Source: JAWPNA01 sp045402695
GTDB lineage: Bacteria > Acidobacteriota > Polarisedimenticolia > JACPZX01 > DASXTC01
Direction: 5' to 3'
Assembly (NCBI GenBank): GCA_045402695.1
Contig: JAWPNA010000308.1
Span: 1-10,584 of the forward strand
Length of the DNA: 10,584 nucleotides
The notes below the pieces were generated by a model. The model worked only from the letters and a program-made list of their open reading frames with translations, searched no databases and was not told the origin of the DNA. A program made the position numbers and the translations under genes. Position 1 is the first letter of the stretch; the number at the start of each line of letters is the position of its first letter. This document shows positions 7,307-10,584 of the stretch, piece by piece.

Positions 7307-8244
7307 CGACCTCCAGTCCTCCCGGCCCCGTGCTCGAACTGCGGGGGCTGCGCAAGACATACAAGGGGCACCTGTCGCTCACCTCCCGTGAGGTGATCCG
7401 TGGGCTGGACCTCACCATCCAGGAGGGGGAGGTGTTCGGGCTGCTCGGCCAGAACGGGGCCGGCAAGACCACCACGATCAAGCTGATCCTCTCGTTGATC
7501 TTTCCCGATGCGGGCACGATCCGGATCTTCGGCGAGGATTGCGCGCGCGTCTCGGTGCGCGCCAGGGTCGGCTTCCTCCCGGAGAACCCGTACTTCTATG
7601 ACTATCTCACGGGGCGGGAGTTCCTCGACTTCTACGGGCATCTGTTCGGATACAAGCGCGCGGAGAGACGGCGGCGCTCCGTCGAGGTGCTTCAGAAGGT
7701 GCACCTGTCGGAGCGGGCCGACCTGCAGCTTCGCAAGTACTCCAAGGGGATGCTGCAGCGCATCGGCATGGCGCAGGCGCTCATCAACGATCCCGACCTG
7801 GTGATCCTCGACGAGCCGATGAGCGGGCTCGATCCGCTCGGGCGCCGGGAGTTCCGCGACATCATCCTGGAGCTGAAGGCGCGCGGAAAGACCATCTTCT
7901 TCTCGTCGCACATCCTGTCGGACGCCGAGGCGATCTGCGATCGCGTGGGGATCCTGAGAGATGGCCGCATCGCTGTCTCGGGCGGCCTCGGCGAGCTGCT
8001 CTCTGGGCACGTCGAGTCGTGGGAGGTCACCTTCGCCGGCCCCGCCTACCGGACGCTGGGCCTCGACGGCGTGGACGCGGAGCTGCTCTCCGCGCGCGGA
8101 GAAGAATCGCTGGTGCGAGTGACGGAGGAGGCCGGCCTGACCCGCCTGCTGGACGCGGTGAAGGCCTCCGGCGGCACCCTGATCTCCGTGGCGGCGCGGC
8201 GTGAGACGCTGGAGGACATCTACATGAAGGAAGTGGCGCGATGA
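7303..8244 (+). CDS. ABC transporter ATP-binding protein, ABC-2 exporter type (PilH-like by context)
   Basis: The product is a 313-residue nucleotide-binding subunit. Visible motifs are Walker A GQNGAGKTT (49-57), a FLPEN segment (91-95) in the Q-loop position with E94 as is common in this class, the signature YSKGMLQRI (146-154), Walker B LVILDEP (166-172), the D-loop SGLD (174-177) and the switch histidine H203. Residues 235-313 form a small extra domain of the sort found in NatA/CcmA-like exporter ATPases. It is unlike the carbohydrate-binding domain of some Wzt proteins. The start is GTG 7303 in a GTGA overlap, with GGAAGGA just upstream at rather short spacing. GTG 7330 is an alternative, only slightly shorter. 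It pairs with the permease encoded next. Substrate is unknown; the nearby prepilin peptidase recalls the M. xanthus pilH ATPase needed for pilus assembly. Confidence 0.95.
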   Translation: MTTSSPPGPVLELRGLRKTYKGHLSLTSREVIRGLDLTIQEGEVFGLLGQNGAGKTTTIKLILSLIFPDAGTIRIFGEDCARVSVRARVGFLPENPYFYDYLTGREFLDFYGHLFGYKRAERRRRSVEVLQKVHLSERADLQLRKYSKGMLQRIGMAQALINDPDLVILDEPMSGLDPLGRREFRDIILELKARGKTIFFSSHILSDAEAICDRVGILRDGRIAVSGGLGELLSGHVESWEVTFAGPAYRTLGLDGVDAELLSARGEESLVRVTEEAGLTRLLDAVKASGGTLISVAARRETLEDIYMKEVAR

Positions 8245-9002
8245 AGGTCATGGCCATCGCCGCCAACACGTTCCGGGAGGCGATCCGGGACCGCATCCTC
8301 TATCTCCTGCTGGCATTCGCCATCCTGATGATCGGGGCGAGCCGCATCCTGAGCCTCCTGACGGTGGGGGCCGAGGAGAAGATCGTGAAGGACATCGGCC
8401 TCGCCTCCATCTCGTTGTTCGGCGTGGCGACGGCGATCTTCGTGGGCGTGGGGCTGGTCTTCAAGGAGATCGAGAAGCGCACCGTCTACACGCTGATCTG
8501 CAAGCCGATCCGGCGGTCGCACTTCATCCTGGGGAAGTACCTTGGCCTGGTGATGGTGCTCGCCGTGAACCTGACCATCATGACTCTGGTGTTCTACGGA
8601 CTGCTGCTCTGGCGGGGCTGGCTGGATCTCGCCATCACGCGCGCCATCGTCCTGATTTTCGTGGAGCTGTTGATGGTGACGGCCATCGCCATCCTCTTCT
8701 CGTCGTTCTCCACGCCGATCCTGAGCAGCCTCTTCACCGTGACCTTCTACCTGATCGGCCATCTGTCGTGGGGCCTCCAGCTCCTGGCCGGCCGGGTGCA
8801 AGGGGAGCTCGGCAAGACAGTGTGCCGTGTGCTGTACAGGGTCCTGCCCAACCTCGAGACGCTCAACGTGAAGGGAATGGTGGTGCACGGTGTGCAGGTG
8901 CCGCTGTCGCAGGTTGCCTTCGGCGTGATCTACGGCGTTTCGTATAGCGTCATCTTCCTCGCCCTCGCGGCGCTGGTGTTCAGGAGGAGGGATTTCCTGT
9001 GA
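8241..9002 (+). CDS. ABC-2 type transporter permease (PilI-like by context)
   Basis: The product is a 253-residue membrane subunit with six hydrophobic segments, at about 18-41, 52-74, 97-123, 132-154, 157-184 and 222-247. Between the second and third lies FKEIEKRTVYTLICKPIRR (74-92) followed by FILGKYLG (95-102). This cytoplasmic coupling segment is characteristic of ABC-2 permeases that work with NatA-like ATPases. The C-terminus ends VFRRRDFL, also usual for the family. Start ATG 8241 overlaps the ATPase stop (ATGA), and a GAAGGAAG sequence ends about 7 nt upstream. The pair should form a homodimeric exporter (two ATPases, two permeases) in the cytoplasmic membrane. The cargo could be a glycan intermediate or something needed for pilus assembly. 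I lean to the latter because the next genes include a prepilin peptidase and the ATPase lacks Wzt features. Confidence 0.93.
   Translation: MKVMAIAANTFREAIRDRILYLLLAFAILMIGASRILSLLTVGAEEKIVKDIGLASISLFGVATAIFVGVGLVFKEIEKRTVYTLICKPIRRSHFILGKYLGLVMVLAVNLTIMTLVFYGLLLWRGWLDLAITRAIVLIFVELLMVTAIAILFSSFSTPILSSLFTVTFYLIGHLSWGLQLLAGRVQGELGKTVCRVLYRVLPNLETLNVKGMVVHGVQVPLSQVAFGVIYGVSYSVIFLALAALVFRRRDFL
8982..8990 (+). promoter_or_regulatory. Strong Shine-Dalgarno site for the helical-repeat gene
   Basis: AGGAGGAGG contains two overlapping full AGGAGG matches to the 16S rRNA tail. It lies inside the last codons of the permease and ends 8 nt before GTG 8999 and 11 nt before ATG 9002. It is the best ribosome site I found near any junction in the window, so this gene may be translated well without coupling to the permease. 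Confidence 0.7.
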
Positions 9003-9877
9003 TGCGCGGCGAGCGCCTCGCGTACGCAGCCATCCCGCTGGCGCTGGCCGTGCCCGCGATGGCCGCCGGCTGGTCCGGGGCCCTCCTGGAGAGGATGCGC
9101 GTCGAGCGGTCTGCCACGGCGCAGGTGCTTTATCTTCCCTCCGGGAAGTATCTCAAGATCGCCTCGCTGGGGTTCCCCGAGCTGATGGCCGACGCCATCT
9201 ACATCTGGTCGATCCAGTACTACAGCAACTACGAGGCCGCCGACCGCTTCAGGTACCTGGAGCACATCTATGGCAGCGTCATCAGCGAGCTCGATCCCCA
9301 CTATGTCGACCCATACCTCATCGGGTCGCTCATCATGAGCGTGGAAGCGCACGATTACGAGATGGCGCTGCGGCTGCTGGACAAAGGGATCGCCGCCAAT
9401 CCGGATGAGTGGATCCTGTCGTTCGAGGCGGGGTTCCTCTGCTATCACACGCTGCGCGACGACGCCCGCGCGGCCTTGTATTTCGAGCAAGCTCTGCGAG
9501 CGCCCGGCGCGCCTCCCGTCATCAAGCGATTGCGGGCCGAGATGTACCGCATGATGGGGGACAAGGCCGGCTCGCTGCGTTACTGGCGCGAGGTGTACGA
9601 AACCGCCGGCGAGGGCGACGAGTACGTGCGCAGCGTCGCCTGGCGTCACGTGCATGATCTGACGATCGAGGTGGACACGGAGACGCTGGGTCGCGCAGTC
9701 GCCGCGTTCAGGACGAAGACCGGCTCGAATCCCGCGAGCCTCGATGCCCTGGTCGCGGCCGGACTGCTGGAGCGCGTGCCTCTCGATCCTGACGGGACGC
9801 CGTATCTGTACCATAGGAGCACCGGCGAGGTGTCCAGCGGCAGCCGGTTCGAGCTCAATCGAAGGGCAGGCGAGTGA
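8999..9877 (+). CDS. Membrane-anchored helical-repeat (TPR-like) protein with pseudopilin-like C-terminus
   Basis: The product has 292 residues from GTG 8999, or 291 from ATG 9002. Residues 9-29 are hydrophobic (YAAIPLALAVPAMAAG) and should act as an uncleaved anchor or signal sequence, placing the rest in the periplasm. Residues 58-225 are mostly helical pairs that look like degenerate TPRs: GFPELMADAIYIWSIQYY (58-75), ALRLLDKGIAANPDEW (123-138), AALYFEQALRAPG (158-170) and GSLRYWREVYETAGEG (191-206). The C-terminal part (about 240-272) has NPASLDALVAAGLLERVPLDPDGTPYLY features. That is the pattern at the end of GspG-type pseudopilins, where a glycine-rich DPxGxPY turn closes the domain. I do not recognise a named family. 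The setting between an ABC exporter and a prepilin peptidase suggests a role in pilus assembly, perhaps the counterpart of M. xanthus PilG, though no sequence identity is claimed. Confidence 0.85.
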   Translation: MMRGERLAYAAIPLALAVPAMAAGWSGALLERMRVERSATAQVLYLPSGKYLKIASLGFPELMADAIYIWSIQYYSNYEAADRFRYLEHIYGSVISELDPHYVDPYLIGSLIMSVEAHDYEMALRLLDKGIAANPDEWILSFEAGFLCYHTLRDDARAALYFEQALRAPGAPPVIKRLRAEMYRMMGDKAGSLRYWREVYETAGEGDEYVRSVAWRHVHDLTIEVDTETLGRAVAAFRTKTGSNPASLDALVAAGLLERVPLDPDGTPYLYHRSTGEVSSGSRFELNRRAGE

Positions 9878-10584
9878 CACCGGCCCTCGCGGGATCATCG
9901 GCCGCGATCCTGGTAGCGGCGATCCTGGGGCTCGTCTTCGGGTCGTTCGCCAACGTCTGCATTCACAGGCTGCCTCACGGCCGGTCGGTGGTCTGGCCCG
10001 GGTCCTCCTGCCCGTCCTGCGGGGGGCCGATCGTCTGGCACGACAACATCCCCGTCGTCTCCTGGCTGCTTCTGGCCGGACGCTGCCGTCGGTGCAGCGC
10101 CGCGATCCCCGCGCAGTACCCTCTGGTCGAGGCGGCGGCGGCATTGCTGCTCGTGGCGCTGTCGTTGCAGCACGGCATCACCATCCGGTGGGCGGCGCTG
10201 TCGTACCTGGGGATCTCGATCCTGATCCTGGTGCCGATTGATTTTTTGCACGGGATCCTGCCGGACAAGGTCACCCTGACAGGCATCGCCGTCGGGATTC
10301 TGGTCTCGCCCTTCACCGTGGAGCCGGGCATCGTCGGTTCGCTCCTCGGAGCGGCGGCGGGAGCGCTGGTCCCGTACGCGGTGCGTGCACTGTACATCGT
10401 CTATGCGGCTGGGCGTGCCCGACTCGCGGGCCCCGCCGGGCGAATCGCGGCAGAGAGTCCGGCCGATGACAGCGAGGGACGACGCGCCCCGGGCGCCCCA
10501 GGCGTCGAGAAGGAGTTCGGCGGTGAAGACGAGGAGCACGCGGACGAGCGGCGCGAGGGGATGGGGCTGGGCGACGTGAAGATG
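9874..10584 (+). CDS. pilD: Type IV prepilin peptidase, A24 family (3' end outside window)
   Basis: The frame opens at GTG 9874 in a GTGA overlap and runs without a stop through the window edge, giving 237 residues. The first membrane segment leads into FGSFANVCIHRLP (22-34), followed by the zinc-binding region with paired cysteines C46/C49 and C71/C74, as in classical bifunctional PilD/GspO enzymes. The first catalytic aspartate is D123 in VPIDFLHGILPD; the second is D234 in GMGLGDVKM, right at the edge. Both are present, so the part seen looks functional. The enzyme should cleave the leader of type IV prepilins or pseudopilins on the cytoplasmic side of the membrane and, with the cysteine domain, methylate the new N-terminus. 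The aspartates are 111 residues apart; in V. cholerae TcpJ (D125, D189) and P. aeruginosa PilD (D149, D213) they are 64 apart. The difference is a charged insertion at about 182-227. GspO is the alternative name if the partners are type II secretion genes. Confidence 0.93.
   Translation, partial: MTPALAGSSAAILVAAILGLVFGSFANVCIHRLPHGRSVVWPGSSCPSCGGPIVWHDNIPVVSWLLLAGRCRRCSAAIPAQYPLVEAAAALLLVALSLQHGITIRWAALSYLGISILILVPIDFLHGILPDKVTLTGIAVGILVSPFTVEPGIVGSLLGAAAGALVPYAVRALYIVYAAGRARLAGPAGRIAAESPADDSEGRRAPGAPGVEKEFGGEDEEHADERREGMGLGDVKM

Noticed and set aside
7303..9002. ABC pair as a Wzm/Wzt polysaccharide exporter
   Set aside because: The ATPase has a NatA/CcmA-like extra domain without a carbohydrate-binding extension, and the permease has the EIE..T...I.KPI.R segment of general ABC-2 exporters. 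The nearby glycan genes alone are weak evidence; the idea remains possible but is not preferred.
1..10584. Search for tRNA, rRNA, riboswitch, CRISPR, insertion-sequence ends, attachment sites and intrinsic terminators
   Set aside because: None seen. Every base lies in a motif-supported reading frame, and no GC hairpin followed by a T-run was found.

Overview
The window is GC-rich bacterial DNA with G/C-dominated third codon positions. It is packed on the plus strand with eleven genes: one cut by the left edge, nine complete, one cut by the right edge. There is no intergenic space. Eight of the ten gene junctions are 4-nt ATGA or GTGA overlaps, one is a 7-nt overlap, and one is a direct stop/start abutment (TAGATG). 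I see no promoter, terminator, RNA gene, CRISPR array or insertion sequence. The whole window reads as the inside of one long polycistronic unit. Base composition, the pairing of polysaccharide and type IV pilus genes, and the ABC-transporter-plus-prepilin-peptidase arrangement suggest a Gram-negative-type lineage such as Myxococcota, Acidobacteriota or a related uncultured phylum. The sequence alone does not settle which.

Left part (1-7306), surface glycan synthesis. In order: the C-terminal end of a GT4 glycosyltransferase; two tandem GT4 enzymes of the MtfB/WbaZ-like kind; a GT2 rhamnosyltransferase-like enzyme with a membrane-anchoring tail; an integral-membrane WecA/MraY-family sugar-1-phosphate transferase that would start glycan assembly on undecaprenyl phosphate; a flavoenzyme resembling UDP-galactopyranose mutase, especially the eukaryotic type; and another GT4 enzyme resembling the truncated first gene. 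Together they could charge the lipid carrier and extend a heteropolysaccharide (O-antigen, exopolysaccharide or a pilus/S-layer glycan). No flippase, polymerase or ligase lies in the window.

Right part (7303-10584), export and pilus biogenesis. An ABC-2 type ATPase and its six-segment permease are followed by a membrane-anchored helical-repeat protein whose C-terminus resembles the end of a GspG-type pseudopilin. Last is a type IV prepilin peptidase (A24 family), cut by the window edge just after its second catalytic aspartate. ATPase, permease and prepilin peptidase close together recall the pilG-pilH-pilI-pilD segment of the Myxococcus xanthus type IV pilus locus, so I read this part as the entrance to a pilus cluster.

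Most notable points: the glycan and pilus modules are joined without a gap; the prepilin peptidase carries a charged insertion of about 46 residues between its catalytic aspartates; and the helical-repeat protein has a pseudopilin-like tail.
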